From Taudactylus pleione (taxonomy: Eukaryota > Chordata > Amphibia > Anura > Myobatrachidae), in the NCBI GenBank assembly GCA_031769625.1, contig JAUIMM010000169.1, positions 10,660,001 through 10,724,000 on the forward strand: 64,000 nt of DNA. The letters run 5' to 3'. The notes below the pieces were generated by a model that worked only from the letters and a program-made list of their open reading frames with translations, searched no databases and was not told the origin of the DNA. The position numbers and the translations under genes are program-made. The first letter of the stretch is position 1. Each line of letters begins with the position of its first letter. Shown here piece by piece: positions 1-11,843 of the stretch.

Positions 1-87
1 GAGGAGCCGTGGAGCTGAAGGAAAGGTAGCCCGCTGTCCCACCACCGCACACATTATTATAAATATATTAAATGAGCGTATGTATGC

Positions 88-131
<44 letters not shown>

Positions 132-242
132 ATAAACAATCCTCCGGCACTCCTCCACGCTGTGTCTCTGGACACGCAGTCCGTTCTTGCTCTGGTGCCC
201 TCCTTGGGAGGACAGCACCCCCAACGCACTTGTTCTGTGTGC

Positions 243-275
<33 letters not shown>

Positions 276-318
276 TGTATACATACACATACTGTCTGTA
301 TGTATATAAATGTGTGTG

Positions 319-355
<37 letters not shown>

Positions 356-442
356 TAAATGTATGTGTATGTATAGAAATATATATACTGTATATACACA
401 CACATAGATTTATACTATGTATATATATATATATATATATAC

Positions 443-482
<40 letters not shown>

Positions 483-586
483 CACACATACTTTACATAC
501 ACACATAAACTATCTATATATATATTTATAAATGTGTGTGTGTGTGTGTGTGTGTGTAAATATATATATATATATATACACACACA

Positions 587-635
<49 letters not shown>

Positions 636-744
636 GTATAAATCTATGTGTGTGTATATACAGTATATATATATATATATATATACTGTATACACATGCA
701 TATACTGTCTGAATGTGTGTATGTGTATATATATATATATATTT

Positions 745-960
745 ATACAACAATAGACTGCACACTTGGTCCAAACAGTATCCATTGATGGGGTGCTCCC
801 ATATAGACTGCAAGTCCTTTATATATAAATGCAAGAAAAAAGGCAATCATCAACACCAAGGTTTATTTCACAAAGAAGCCACACTGTACATTGTCATGTC
901 GACGTTTCGGTTCCTGGAGACCTTTTTCAAGACACTTTGATCTGATTTTTGAGGTGGTAG
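745..960 (-). mobile_element. Penelope-like terminal-repeat fragment (probable)
   Basis: Read on the minus strand, this non-AT island has a CTTGAAAAAGG stretch, a short stem, GAAACGTCGAC and then an A-rich tail containing AATAAA. The same arrangement (degenerate CTGANGA, stem, GAAACG, AATAAA) recurs at 59.54, 59.78 and 60.23 kb beside TA tracts. It is typical of the hammerhead-bearing terminal repeats of Penelope-like retroelements. No reverse transcriptase or GIY-YIG coding is present. The family call is an inference. Confidence 0.4.
905..931 (-). ncRNA. Degenerate hammerhead-like core
   Basis: The minus strand reads CTTGAAAAAGG, a GGT/ACC stem closed by CTCCAGGA, then GAAACGTCG. The 5' core departs from CTGANGA, so self-cleavage is unlikely. 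It is listed because the same layout recurs in the window. Confidence 0.3.
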
Positions 961-1035
961 ATTTTGTACTTATATATGTGTGTGATGTCATATATCTATA
1001 TATACATATATACCGTGTGTGTGTGTGTGTGTGTG

Positions 1036-1072
<37 letters not shown>

Positions 1073-1700
1073 AATGCTGGTTGATACATTATACTGTTTT
1101 ATAACATCGCCCATATAATCACTTTGATTTTATAGACTGGGGCCCCCACAAGTTTGTTGCCAGGGGCCCCCACATACCTTAATCCGGCCCTGATTGCAGC
1201 AGTATGGAGAGCACAGGGCCAGTGAGAGCAGGGGCTGTAATATAACATAGAGTAATACCATTTATTTAGGAGAACAGTTGCACTATGTAGCAATTAAGTC
1301 ATAAAATCATTATTGCACTTGTTGCAGTGAACTGTAATAATTATGTTAGTAGGCAATAGAGAGACCCTGTAATATGCATGGCAGCAGCAGAGTATACTGT
1401 TATGTATTTATTATTTATATCACTTAACCAATATGTTTGAGCGAAACTTATTGTCAGATCAGAATTGCCGATCATTAGTGGAAGTGTTATTTTTAACCTC
1501 TTAGCATTAAACAATTAGCAACACATTATGCATTATACCCTGAAACTGGGCTGTAATTGAGTTTCACTAACAACAAACTTATGGGCTGTGCTCAGTGGTC
1601 TATTTGCAGTCACTTAGGAGGAAATAGCCCCCAGTGTTATTCACAGCACTCACCCAAAGCTTCATTATAATATCCTACTATTGTGCAAACTGACTTAAAA
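1073..1700. other. No gene recognised
   Basis: Unique-looking AT-rich sequence. A short GC-rich piece at about 1138-1195 (GGGGCCCCCA repeated, then CCGGCCCTG) looks like the end of an old transposon. I see no splice-framed coding sequence. Confidence 0.5.
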
Positions 1701-2243
1701 GGCAACCGCATAATGCGGACTATCAGCGCCTATGCACATACATAAGAGAGGTGTGTCACACAACACACATGGGAAACAAACACTAGAGAAGAGCAAACAC
1801 ATCCAAAGAAGCAGGGTAAATGCAGAGGGGACAGTCTCTGTACATATTATTACAGCCTGCAGACAATGCACTGACCAGCCCTCTGTATCACATATGGATG
1901 ATAACATTTCTTATAAGGCTGTTGCGCTGCCAGAGGAGAGTTCCCTGAGGAGTAGAAGTGACCAATCCTTCTCTGATTATTGACAGCAGCAGCCCCCTCC
2001 CACTGCCTGTATCTGCATACAAAATGAGGGAGACTCCTGTTAGGGAGCATCTGACCATCACTCTGTGCCCGGCTCTGGTGCTGCAAGGTGCAGGGAGCCA
2101 GAGCCATTAGCAGCAATCTGCATGTAGCCTGCGAAAGGCTGCGACTGTCTTCTTCCATCCAGCATCCGCTCCGCCTGCAGCACAGGAGCACTAGCACAGC
2201 TTGTCCCTCGTTATCATACTGCTAACCCCTCACTCCACTAATC
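1700..2243 (+). promoter_or_regulatory. SFRP2 upstream region and probable 5' UTR
   Basis: The sequence becomes less repetitive towards the SFRP2 start. A CCAAT box reads GACCAATCC near 1959-1967. Weak TATA-like stretches occur near 1912 (TTATAAGG) and 2016 (GCATACAAAA). An ATG at 2024 opens a 28-codon upstream frame ending at 2110, and another ATG near 2120 is followed at once by TAG. If these lie in the mRNA they are short upstream ORFs. The transcription start cannot be fixed by eye. Confidence 0.35.
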
Positions 2244-2745
2244 ATGTGCCACAGGTCCTGCTACTTTTTCCTCCTCGCCCTGCTGGCATCTGACTGCATG
2301 GACTCAGTGAGAGGCTTGTTCCCATTTGGGCAGCCTGAATTCTCCTACAAGAGGAGCAACTGCAAGCCCATCCCGGCCACCCTGTTGCTGTGCCATGACA
2401 TTGAGTACCCCAACATGAGGCTCCCCAACCTCTTGGGCCATGAGACCATGAAAGAGGTCTTGCAGCAGGCGTCCTCCTGGATCCCCCTCATCCAGAAACA
2501 GTGCCATCGCGACACCAAGAAGTTTCTATGCTCCCTCTTTGCCCCCGTCTGCATCGATGACTTGGATGAGACCATCAAGCCTTGCCGGTCCCTGTGCGAG
2601 CAGGTGAAGGACAGCTGCGCTCCGGTCATGTCTGCATTTGGTTTCCCCTGGCCAGACATGCTGGACTGCAGCCGCTTTCCCCAGGACAATGACTTGTGCA
2701 TCCCACCAGCCAGTAATGACTATGTGGTGCCAGCTACCAGGGAAG
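2244..2745 (+). CDS. SFRP2: SFRP2 exon 1 (signal peptide and cysteine-rich domain)
   Basis: Encodes residues 1-167 plus the first base of codon 168. The whole ten-cysteine frizzled domain is in this exon, as in other vertebrate SFRP genes. The exon ends at GGAAG before GTAAGG. The frame stays open past the donor to 2813, but that extension is intronic. Confidence 0.95.
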
Positions 2746-5700
2746 GTAAGGCACTCTCCTGCTGCTGCTTCTGGCATCATTATATTAGCATCACATGTAG
2801 TGTGCATTACTAGGGGTAAATTTACTAAAGTGAGAGTTTTAAGAAGTGAGTTTTAAAAGTGATGTTGCCCATAGCAACCAATCAGATTCTAGCTATTATC
2901 TTATAGAAGGTGTTAGTTATATGTTAAGTATAATCTGATTGGTTGCTATGGGCAACATCACTTTTAAAACTCACTTCTAAAAACTCGCATTTTAGTAAAT
3001 TTACCTCCTATACTTAGATGTGCTTCCTATGCCATATCTAAACGTAAACAAGTAGTTATTGCAATTATCAGTATTATCTTTGCACGCATTCCATGCATTC
3101 AGTATTTGTAACTGCAGACTCATGTATCTGCTGGCGCTGATGTGCAGATTGCAGCATACATTGGTGGTACCTTGGGAGCAAAGTTTTAAATTTATTGTGG
3201 GTGCTCATATTACAGCTGACTAATACATGCTATTCATAGAGTGGCATGACTGCTGGCAGAACAAATATAGGGGAACAAATAGATGGGATGCACTATAAAA
3301 CTGGTCTACCTATTGTGATTACATATTGAACCTGCTGTTTATAGCTGTCCTATTTAAGAACATTCGAATATAAGAAGTATTTCATGGAAGTTATGGAAAG
3401 CAGGCTTTTTATTAGCTATGCCTTGTATTTTGCAGCACAAACTACTCAATTTTATTGGCATAGAGCAGTGGCTCCCTAACTGGGTGCCATGGTGCACTTG
3501 GGGGGTGCCATGGGTTGGTGATAACGGACCAAATCTTATTATCATGGTCCATGTGATAGGCAAACCCAGTGCTGTGCATGCCAATCATAAAATATGTGGA
3601 CAAACAGAAGCAGAACCGTGTTGACCACATAACTGAAAGTAAAATTGATAGATAAGCACAATTTACTTAATTTAATAGTTTTTCTGAATTTCTCAGTAAG
3701 AAACGTTTGGCCTAGGGGTGCTGTGAAAAATATTCTTCTTATACTGTAGGGCACCGTGATTCAAGAAAGTTTGGGAACCACTGGCATAGAGTGTAATGAT
3801 GTTAATGAATACACCTCTAGATTAGTTCCTGTATGACCAACAAACACTGAAGACAAATCAGTGAAAGATTTTTGATGTGTGCTGCTGTAAGAGCAAATGC
3901 CCACAGCAATGTGTTCCTGTGCCAAAATAGTGAGTTTCCCTGGCAGAGATCTCTCCTGATCTGTTTGTTATTTTACTAAACAAAGAATAAATACAAACCA
4001 GGAAAATGTTTATAAAAATAGCTGTCCCTGTATTTCATGGAATGCCATGAAAATATAAGGTAAGCAACAGCGATAAAGGTGTCTTGGCCAGCTTCTGGTT
4101 AAATTCAGCATTTCAGATTATAAAATCTCTATGTAACATGCAGTGAAAAGCATCCTGGTTCTTGGCGCCACCTGCTGTTAGCCAAACATTACCACCTTCA
4201 TAATCCCTTCTCTATTTACAGCTCCAAAAGTTTGTGATGCCTGTAAAACCAGCAACGAGGATGACAATGACATTGTTGAGAACCTCTGCAAAAACGATTT
4301 TGGTAAGAACAGTCACAATAATATGTATTCCCTTTTACTGTGTACTGCCTATCAATATAATACTTAGCAGTTTATGCTTTCGTAAGGGTACCATTGCTAG
4401 GTTTTGTCAAGCTGCTATTGTCGTGCTGTACCTTATTATTAACATTTATTAAAATAACACCATCATACTATGTAGCGCTTTACAATTGTGGGCAAACACA
4501 GTAATAATACAAGACTCAGTATTAAGAGACAGACAAAGCATAGTATAAAAGTGTATACAAATATTAGGACTGTCCTCTAAATCATTGAATACAAGAAACA
4601 GATAAATACATCTAAAATATGTCTGCGTATTATATTTAATGTTACATAAACTGATAAAAATGAGTTGCCGAGCGCAAATTGTGGAACTAATTTCCATTCA
4701 CAAATGAACTCCTAGGATGCATTTGACAGAAAATGAAATTAATCTATGTTGAATTATTGGTGGTAAGACAAATGAAGGAACCTTCTGTTAAATGAGACCC
4801 ATTTTTTTTTAGCTTTCCAGTATAATATGTTGTTCTAACATGATTGACAGACTGTGCAGCTTGTTTGGATATAGTCGGTGTAACTTGCAATTAGGATGTA
4901 GATGTGAGTTGACGTGAGATTGGAGTATTTTATAAACATCGCTTTTAAGCTTTTCACTATGTCCTATAAAACAGGAAACAAAAGCTATTGCTAACATAAA
5001 TCAGCTACTTTTTGGACTAAGGTTTGGGGGCAATCCCCCGAAAAAACAGCCATAACCTTTACAGCTGTAGAGTTGATTAATGGTGTTGGATGTTGATTAG
5101 TACGATGCGAATGATAAAATATGTCTATGGTTGAATTATAGTGTAGCCATAACTTATGTACAATTGTAGGGCTTGTAAGGAACAGCACGGCCTTGGGTGT
5201 ACAGGATATTAATCTTGACAAATCAAAACAAGCTGGCATTTTAATACAGAAACACATACAAAGAAGAATTACAGCAACCGGCTAGTTTAAAATACTCAGA
5301 CAATTAAATTTCCATAGTAATTATAATGCTGTAATGGCATAAAACTTGCAGACAGGATTTCAGACCAACGAATACTTTAGTCATGTTGTATTTTCTTGGA
5401 AACTAAATTAAGACCCGCTGTGTACTGTACTCCGGCCGTAAAGTCATCATTTTCATAAGCTCAACAGTCAAAGTCGTACAGAAAAACATCAGATTATTGT
5501 ACTGACCCTTTTCAATCTATATGTATTATGGTCACTGATATATAAAGCTGTGAAATAAATCCAATATTGAACAGTATATGCAATTTTCAGTTATAGTATT
5601 TTCTTACCACTGTATTTTCAGTTATAGAATGTAAACAAAAGGTATCCTACATTTGGATTAATTAAGGTTTAGAACAAATAATCACCATGATTTGAGATTA

Positions 5701-6070
5701 TAAAAAAAAAAACATTATGCAGATTCTGCATAATCTACTAAAAAGATAAAACACTGCTCTCTGGAGATCAAGAGATTCTGCAGCAGCTGAAATGAAGGTT
5801 GCTTTTCGTCATCACCTCTTTATGAGTTACGGACAGCTGAGCTAATGGGCTGATGGCTGAGCCAGTAAACATTTCCTTCTGTGCAGTTTAAAATGTGTCC
5901 TCCATGGCAATCTGCTTCTGAAAAGCTAAAGTGCATACAGTACATTGAGCACACTGCGAATGAAAGACAGTGTGTAGGGGCTAATATGTACATTACAATG
6001 GCTGAAGCAATGATCTAAATCTGTGCATTTCACTATTTGCTGTATGTTTTTATAATTAGTGTCTTTGCGC

Positions 6071-6112
<42 letters not shown>

Positions 6113-7665
6113 CACACACACACACATCTTAGTACCCTTTTCATGCAACAAGTGGCAATCCCAGGCTCCCTGAATTAATATGTAAGGATACAGTGCCTGA
6201 TTCAGAGGTGCACTTGGCTGTGGCTGCCTTTATGCTAGTGCCGTGGACAATTTCCTTAAAACTCAGACTCCCACCTGCAGCAGCCATTCATCTCAATGCA
6301 CCATCGCTGCACCATGAGACGCACCATCGAAACCTGCACCAGCCCTATGGCAGGTGCAATTTCTGCATCTAAACATGGCATCCAATGTGAGCGGTTGTGA
6401 GTCTAGGAGCAGCTGTTAGCGACATGCCGCAGCGCATCTCACTGTTACCTCCCATGTATGCCCACTATAAACCTCAGGCCCTGCCTCCAAATTTCTGCTG
6501 TTTCCCTGTGCGCAGACAATTGGACCACATGTGCAGTGCGGCTCGGACGCATGCGCAGTACAAAAAACATTAGTCAACTGCACTCTCACCGGAACTGCCT
6601 CCGCCTCTGAATCAGCCTACAGTCTCTAAATAATAATAGTGGCTTCTCTGGTCCTCTAACAATGGCTCATTCTCTTCAGATGTACGGGAAAGTTATGGGT
6701 CACCCGAAGTGACCCATAACTTGTCATTTCGTAATGGTGTGATCTAAAATAAGGCAGCTTTAGGGGATTTTAACCATAATTATTTACAGGTTCTAAATTT
6801 GTTTTAGGAGAGAATGGATTGGTAGTAAAAATATTTCTGCTGCAAATCTGTAAAATAGTATTTATATACATACAGTATACAGATTGTGAAAGGGTCCCAA
6901 CATTTCCTAATACACATTTTGCACCCCTACTTATATACAATACATAAGTCGCTGTCATGACATTACTGTATAGTTTTTGGTAACAGTAGCATTTTTATTG
7001 TTATTTGAAGCTAAACTCACAAATAAAATAGTAATAGAGGTCCAAATGACTACAACTGTTCAATGAATGATTCAGATATAAATCCAGACCACAAGGCTGT
7101 AAATTAAGTGGAATAAATGTAGACTTGTCCCTAAAAAGCACCGTGGGGGCTAAGACATAAGGCTTTGACATAAAATGACTTAAATGCCCTTTGTGGTTTA
7201 AAAATGGAGCCACCTGCTGTAATTGTGTCAGGGCCTGACAGTTTCATTAGCAACACATCCCACCCCATATTGGCTTTTCTGAGTACTAATGGGCCTGTCT
7301 CTCTCAATCTACTTCTCACCCATCTCTACCCTCTCCTCCCCCTCTTTTTGCCCTCATTAGCCCTGAAGATAAAAGTGAAGGAGATCGCCTACATCAATGG
7401 GGACACTAAAATCATCCCGGAGACAAAGAGCAAAACCATTTACAAACTAAATGGGGTGACAGAGAGGGATTTGAAGAAGACGGTGCTTTGGCTAAAAGAT
7501 GGACTACAGTGTACCTGCGACGAGATGAATGACATTAACGCTCCTTATTTAGTGATGGGACAAAAACTCGGAGGGGAGCTGGTCATCACCTCTGTGAAGC
7601 GGTGGCAGAAAGGCCAACGGGAGTTTAAAAGGATCTCTCGCAGTATTCGCAAGCTGCAGTGTTAG
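2244..7665 (+). CDS. SFRP2: Secreted frizzled-related protein 2 (three coding exons)
   Basis: This is a secreted Wnt modulator. Exons 2244-2745, 4222-4302 and 7361-7665 join in phase 1 at both junctions and give 295 codons plus TAG, the same length as mammalian SFRP2. A signal peptide (about 1-24, core FFLLALLAS) precedes a frizzled cysteine-rich domain with all ten cysteines (40, 50, 87, 96, 103, 114, 118, 125, 142, 152). The netrin-like domain (about 172-295) has six cysteines and a very basic tail ending in RSIRKLQC. The family binds Wnts through the cysteine-rich domain. Donors are GTAAGG and GTAAGA; acceptors are TTTACAG and CATTAG. The ATG has A at -3. No frameshift or stop interrupts it, so it appears functional. 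Its introns have collected small DNA transposons. Confidence 0.97.
2813..3008. mobile_element. Palindromic Tc1/mariner-type MITE in SFRP2 intron 1
   Basis: A 196-bp element that is nearly a perfect inverted repeat. The left arm starts GGGGTAAATTTACTAA and the right arm ends TTAGTAAATTTACCTCC. The arms run through TTGCCCATAGCAACCAATCA and its complement. TA flanks both sides (2811-2812 and 3009-3010), the Tc1/mariner duplication. It has no coding capacity. Confidence 0.8.
3466..3783. mobile_element. hAT (Charlie-type) MITE in SFRP2 intron 1
   Basis: The 318-bp element begins CAGTGGCTCCCTAACT and ends AGTTTGGGAACCACTG, the hAT-Charlie terminal consensus. A perfect 8-bp duplication, GCATAGAG, flanks it at 3458-3465 and 3784-3791. 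It is non-coding. The duplication shows a complete insertion. Confidence 0.9.
3792..4221. other. Rest of SFRP2 intron 1
   Basis: AT-rich intron with no repeat or coding signal recognised. It ends in the polypyrimidine tract and CAG acceptor of exon 2. Confidence 0.6.
4222..4302 (+). CDS. SFRP2: SFRP2 exon 2 (linker)
   Basis: An 81-bp exon between TTTACAG and GTAAGA, phase 1 at both ends. It encodes 27 residues starting APKVCDAC and ending NLCKNDF: the linker between the two domains and the first netrin-like cysteines. The matching phases and conserved sequence make the exon secure although it is short. Confidence 0.94.
4303..6190. other. SFRP2 intron 2, proximal part
   Basis: AT-rich, mostly unique sequence. 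The only clear feature is the microsatellite listed at 6074-6126. I see no conserved exon. Confidence 0.6.
6074..6126. repeat. TA then CA microsatellite in SFRP2 intron 2
   Basis: About 16 TA dinucleotides followed by a CA tract. Confidence 0.9.
6194..6618. mobile_element. Harbinger-type MITE in SFRP2 intron 2
   Basis: The left end reads GCCTGATTCAGAGG and the right end CCTCTGAATCAGCC. These are inverted copies of the terminus shared by the large MITE family between 41 and 63 kb. The interior is GC-rich with a CATGCGCAG motif. I could not define the 3-bp duplication, so the ends may be off by a few bases. Confidence 0.7.
6622..7360. other. SFRP2 intron 2, distal part
   Basis: Contains a short perfect hairpin at about 6684-6722 (AGTTATGGGTCAC and its complement). 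Otherwise nothing is recognised until the acceptor of exon 3. Confidence 0.5.
7361..7665 (+). CDS. SFRP2: SFRP2 exon 3 (netrin-like domain)
   Basis: It follows a pyrimidine-rich tract and CATTAG. It encodes the last 101 residues, starting ALKIKVKEIAYING, and stops with TAG at 7663-7665. The netrin-like fold, the QCTC cysteine pair and the basic C-terminus are conserved. An open frame continues upstream to 7204, but that part is intron. Confidence 0.95.
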
Positions 7666-8225
7666 TTCTTCCGTTAATTAACTCTTTCAGCACTGGGGCT
7701 AGTCTTTTGCACCTTTCTCCCTTATTTGGGAACCCATCCTTTCTGAAATATAACAAAAAAAAAAAGAAGGCTGGGGCGATGGCTTTTTATGATTATTATT
7801 ATTATTTTTATTATTATTGAAAAAAACTTGTAAATATTATGAAAACAAAAAAATCCAAATATTTTTATGATGGCCAAAAATTTAAATCTAGAAAAGTATT
7901 CACTAGATGCAAACTCCTTGACTGTTCCTACATTTTTTTATTTTATTTTTTAGAAAAAAAAGTTACTTTTCTTTTACTGGAGACAGGATATTTAGAGTTT
8001 GTTGGAGGCGATTACAATTGCTACAGTTCTAAAATCATGGGTTTGACAAGTGTACTTTAAACATATATATTAACAGTTCTTTTTGTATTTTTTTATACTG
8101 ACAGCTGTTTAGTACTAAAACAAAAGACATTGGGCGATCATCTTATACCTGGGGTTATGTGCAGGAATAAGTACTGAATGTTATCTATGTTCTATGTTTA
8201 TAAATTAAACATTATATCACTGTGC
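7666..8225 (+). other. SFRP2: SFRP2 3' UTR (approximate)
   Basis: AT-rich sequence follows the stop, with several A and T homopolymers. An ATTAAA at 8204-8209 is a candidate polyadenylation signal and would give a 3' UTR of about 560 bases. Transcript data would be needed to place the end. Confidence 0.45.
8204..8209 (+). terminator. Candidate polyadenylation signal
   Basis: ATTAAA, the commonest variant of AATAAA, lies about 540 bases after the SFRP2 stop. Other A-rich signals nearby cannot be excluded. Confidence 0.35.
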
Positions 8226-8675
8226 AAGTGGAGTTTGACAATAATTGGCAAAATGCTTTATGAAAGGCAGGAAGTTGAGTAATATCACACAGTAATTATT
8301 TTGTTATCTTATCATGGTAATGAAGAAAATGAAAACTCAGTATGTTGCGATAAAAACACACTTCTTGGGGTATTATTCTTTTCAATTATAACTTTGGAAA
8401 AGTATATCTGCATATCAGAATGTATACTTTGTACAGTCAATGGGAGACATCTTGACCAGATAATTTGGTAGCTTACAGTGAACAAGAACAACCTATTTTT
8501 GTGCCAACGTTGTTATTTATTTCATTTGTTTTACTACATTGCTTTCAGGTGATCCCATTTGTGGTTTGCAGCTTTAGTTTCAGTAAAATACAAGTTATAT
8601 GTCCATGGTGCTTTCATAAAATCCAGTCTATTTACACTTTGAAAAACTGTGCAAATCTCATGAACAAAAGGTTAA

Positions 8676-8821
8676 GGGGTCTACTTACTAAGCCTTGGAT
8701 GGAGATATAGTGGACGGAGATAAAGTACCAGCCAATCAGCTCCTGTCACTTTTCAAACACTGGTTGGTGGTACCTTATCTCAGTTCACTTTATCTCCATC
8801 CAAGGCTTAGTAAATAGACCC
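8676..8821. mobile_element. piggyBac-type MITE
   Basis: A 146-bp inverted-repeat element. It starts GGGGTCTACTTACTAAGCC and ends GGCTTAGTAAATAGACCC. TTAA flanks both ends (8672-8675 and 8822-8825), the piggyBac target duplication. The arms share the motif GGATGGAGATAAAGT. It has no coding capacity. Confidence 0.85.
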
Positions 8822-8825
8822 TTAA

Positions 8826-10725
8826 GTCATTGTGGGCTTTGCATGGGGCTTAGCCTAGGAAATGCCCTTACTCATTAATCCACAATTACATTTTACCGCT
8901 GCAAAGTCGCCAACATTGCACAAAAACGTACATTCACAGCACAGGAGCAGAGATGTCACAACCGTCCTAAATGTCCCTCAATATTTCCTGCTTGTACATA
9001 TCAATTTGACAAATCTTCATCTTGGCTATCAATCAAAGAAAGGGTCATTATAATTAGAAATGAATGATTTGGCAATGGGTTGAAAATTGTAGTTACATTT
9101 TCAGATATTTTAAAATTGAAATTACAGCTAAAACAATGTTTATTAAATAGTTTTTATTGCTCAATTACATACGGTATGTGATCAGATAATTATCGAACAA
9201 ATCAGAACATGAAACTGTTTTGTTTGTATTTTAGATAAATTACAATTGGTGATATATGCAACATTTGGTTCAGTCATTTCTAGTTATGAATTTTTGTACC
9301 TTTGCAATGCTCTCCATATACACCATGATAACAGCTGACTGAAATGATGTATTCGTGTTTGCAGACTTAAAATGAGCAAGATGTCTGAGAACTGTCCAAT
9401 CAAAATTGCTCAGTTCATGTTTAGGCTCTCAGGTTGTATGTGCAGTCCAAACTTGCTAAAAGATCCCAGTATGACCCAGTTACCTGCAGAGTCACCAATA
9501 GAATTCCTAGGCTCAGTGCAGCTGCATTTTATCAGGACCATAACTAGGGCCGAGCGAGAGGCGCAGCTGCTCAGGGTGTAAAGCTATAGGGGGCATAGAG
9601 CATGTTTACTTTTAAGTTAATGTTATTACAATTCAGAGCTTGGAGGTGGAAGATTTCTATCTAGCAACAGGCCCTAAAATTTCAAGTTACAGCTCTGTAG
9701 GGTCAGACAGGCCCACAGGTGTACAGAGGAAATCCCTGGTGGGACCTATGCCCTCCTAATGGGGTCAGTAACTTGGTGGAGCAGGATCATGAATGAACTA
9801 GGGTGCTTGGTTTGTTTCTATGGAAAATACAACAAGATTAGCCTTCCTGCCAATCAAAGTGGGTGACCTGGACACCCCAAGTGAAGCCACTACCCTCTTG
9901 ACATCCTGGGCACAACAAACACTAAGTGAATGTATGACCACATTGGAAAAGGACTTTGCCACATAATACTCATGCTATGCAGGATTGCCCCATATATGAC
10001 CAGCCCAAAAAATTCTTAGGTAAAAAACACAGTTGGATATAGCTATACCTCATTATCCATACAGTTTACTATAAATGAAGATCAGTTACCAATTAAATAA
10101 AAATATTTTTTGAAACAAAGTAGTATGAAATAACTCAACAGATCAAACAACTCAATGAGGTTGTTCCCACCGCCTCAAAAACTGATACCAACTAAACATA
10201 AATAAAGATGTTGATATCTGTCGGTGCTTTACTAATATGACAGTGTAGATAAAAATTGATTAGATGTACTGATAACAATCCTTATCTGAGAGTGTCTTAT
10301 CCTCCAATGATTGGATGTCCTCTATTCATAAAAGGACCAGACTTTCAATTAATGAAATCTTTTCAATTGTATCACCGATAATTCTGCTTCAGACGAGAAG
10401 GATGAGGGTATGACTCTCAAAACAAGGAAAAAAAGCAACCCATAGCATATTTTCCTTTTTAATCACAAATAAGCACATATAACATAAAGACACACAAATG
10501 AGAAACTAAAATCCAGAATGGAAGAAAAGAATACAATTACCATAAAGGCTTTCAGAACCTGCTTGAAGTTCTGGATAGGCATGTAAGGAAGGAGCAGAGG
10601 TGCTGCCTCAAATCTCCCCAAATTCCAATCAGCAACAGGAACCCGGTCACCGCTGCAATGCGTCCCAAAAGAGTGAGCCAAAATTTTTACTTGTCAGAAG
10701 ATTGTTTTTGTTTTAAAACGCACAG
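8826..10725. other. Mostly unrecognised intergenic DNA
   Basis: AT-rich, no gene seen. A possible old MITE spans about 9534-9697: it begins CAGGACCATAACTAGGG and ends near TTACAGCTCTG, resembling the element at 12893. The remainder shows no repeat I can name. Confidence 0.5.
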
Positions 10726-11058
10726 AAGGTGCGTATACACTAGCAGATAGTGGAACGACAGTACAATTACAACATTGTAATCGTACAGTTGTTCCTCATC
10801 CCCTGTAATGCCTACACTGAACAATATGTCGTTCAGTGCAGGCACCCTCCCTCATCCCCGAACATGCACAATCTGTCGTTATCGGCAAATTGACCGGCAT
10901 GTTCAGGCGATGATTGATGTCAAAAATGACCAGCAGGAGCACACATCGCTGGTCATTTTAGATATTTTAATGCCCAATTTGTGAACGATTAATGAGCGAT
11001 TGAACAATGTCGTTATCATTCAGTCGCTCATTTCAATCGCCTAGTGGATACGCGGCTT
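10726..11058. mobile_element. MITE with AAGGTGCGTATACACTAG ends
   Basis: The left end reads AAGGTGCGTATACACTAG and the right end CTAGTGGATACGCGGCTT, an imperfect 18-bp inverted repeat. The interior contains several TCGTT/AACGA motifs and a short palindrome around ATGACCAGC. The termini resemble the right end of the Harbinger remnant near 41.3 kb. The duplication was not resolved. Confidence 0.6.
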
Positions 11059-11415
11059 GAGACTTGTGTAATATCTGTGATGCAGTACTGGAAAAAGTTA
11101 TACAATATTGCTTTGATAATATTGTACAGTAGTACAATAGTCAAGATGATCAGTATGTTCTTGTATATAAACTATAGTCTTCCCTCCATTATTTTTATTG
11201 TGTATACACAGTGTTCTATTTTATCACTTTTGTCACCTCCTGCCTAAACTGCATTTGTTACTCATATTCATTGGTCACACAATTTAGTATTAGAATAATA
11301 TAATAAAAGTATTACTATTGCTGAAAATTTGTTTACTGATTGTGTAAACACTCTTTTATTATGTGCTTATGTTTTTAAAAATATATGGTTCAGTTAGACT
11401 AAAAGTATTATCATT
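11059..11415. other. No gene recognised
   Basis: AT-rich sequence between two MITEs; nothing identified. Confidence 0.5.
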
Positions 11416-11843
11416 GGGCCTGATTCAACAGAGGACGGAATTGCAAAGTTGCACACAAGCAGCTTTGCAATTCTGTCCTTGCTAAACTACAAATGCAGCA
11501 GGAGGTATCTGGCACCTCCTGTTGCATCTGCGATCCCAGCGCTGCGACCATCGGTCGCAATGTTGGACAGCGCCAGCCAGCTGAGTAAGCCTCAGCATAT
11601 GCAGGCTGGCGGGCTTGCGAGGCCAGGAATCTGCATCCATGGACCTTGATCCTGTCCTTGCCACTCCCAGAAAATGGGGGCGACATGCCCACGTTTCCGG
11701 GAATGCAGGCCGTCCCCTCACCGCCCCATAAATGCCTCTGCCTGTCAATCAGGCAGAGGCATACGGGGGCCTGCATGTGATCACACAGGACACGTTTTGC
11801 ACATGCGCAGAAAGGGTCCTGCGCACGTGCTAACTCAGGCCCC
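11416..11843. mobile_element. Harbinger-type MITE
   Basis: It starts GGGCCTGATTCAAC and ends AACTCAGGCCCC, the family terminus with some decay. TTG on both sides (11414-11416 and 11844-11846) may be the 3-bp duplication. The interior is GC-rich with short hairpins around GCAGGAGGT and CTCTGCCTG. Confidence 0.7.

Larger units (their letters stand above)
84..1072. repeat. Compound TA/TG microsatellite block
   Basis: Long runs of alternating TA, with TG/CA tracts, recur at about 95-130, 243-272, 318-355, 417-480, 555-640, 660-690, 722-745 and 1015-1070. Two islands of complex sequence (about 130-243 and 745-1000) lie between them. Open frames here translate to Ile-Tyr or Val-Cys repeats on both strands and are not genes. 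Several blocks are flanked by Penelope-like fragments, as TA tracts are elsewhere in this window. Confidence 0.9.

Noticed and set aside
57..846. Overlapping open frames on both strands in the TA/TG block
   Set aside because: They translate to Ile-Tyr, Val-Cys or His-Thr repeats from microsatellite DNA and have no domain or splice context.
1850..2856. Antisense and alternative frames over SFRP2 exon 1
   Set aside because: They are shadows of the real coding frame; only the SFRP2 frame shows domain conservation and correct splice phase.
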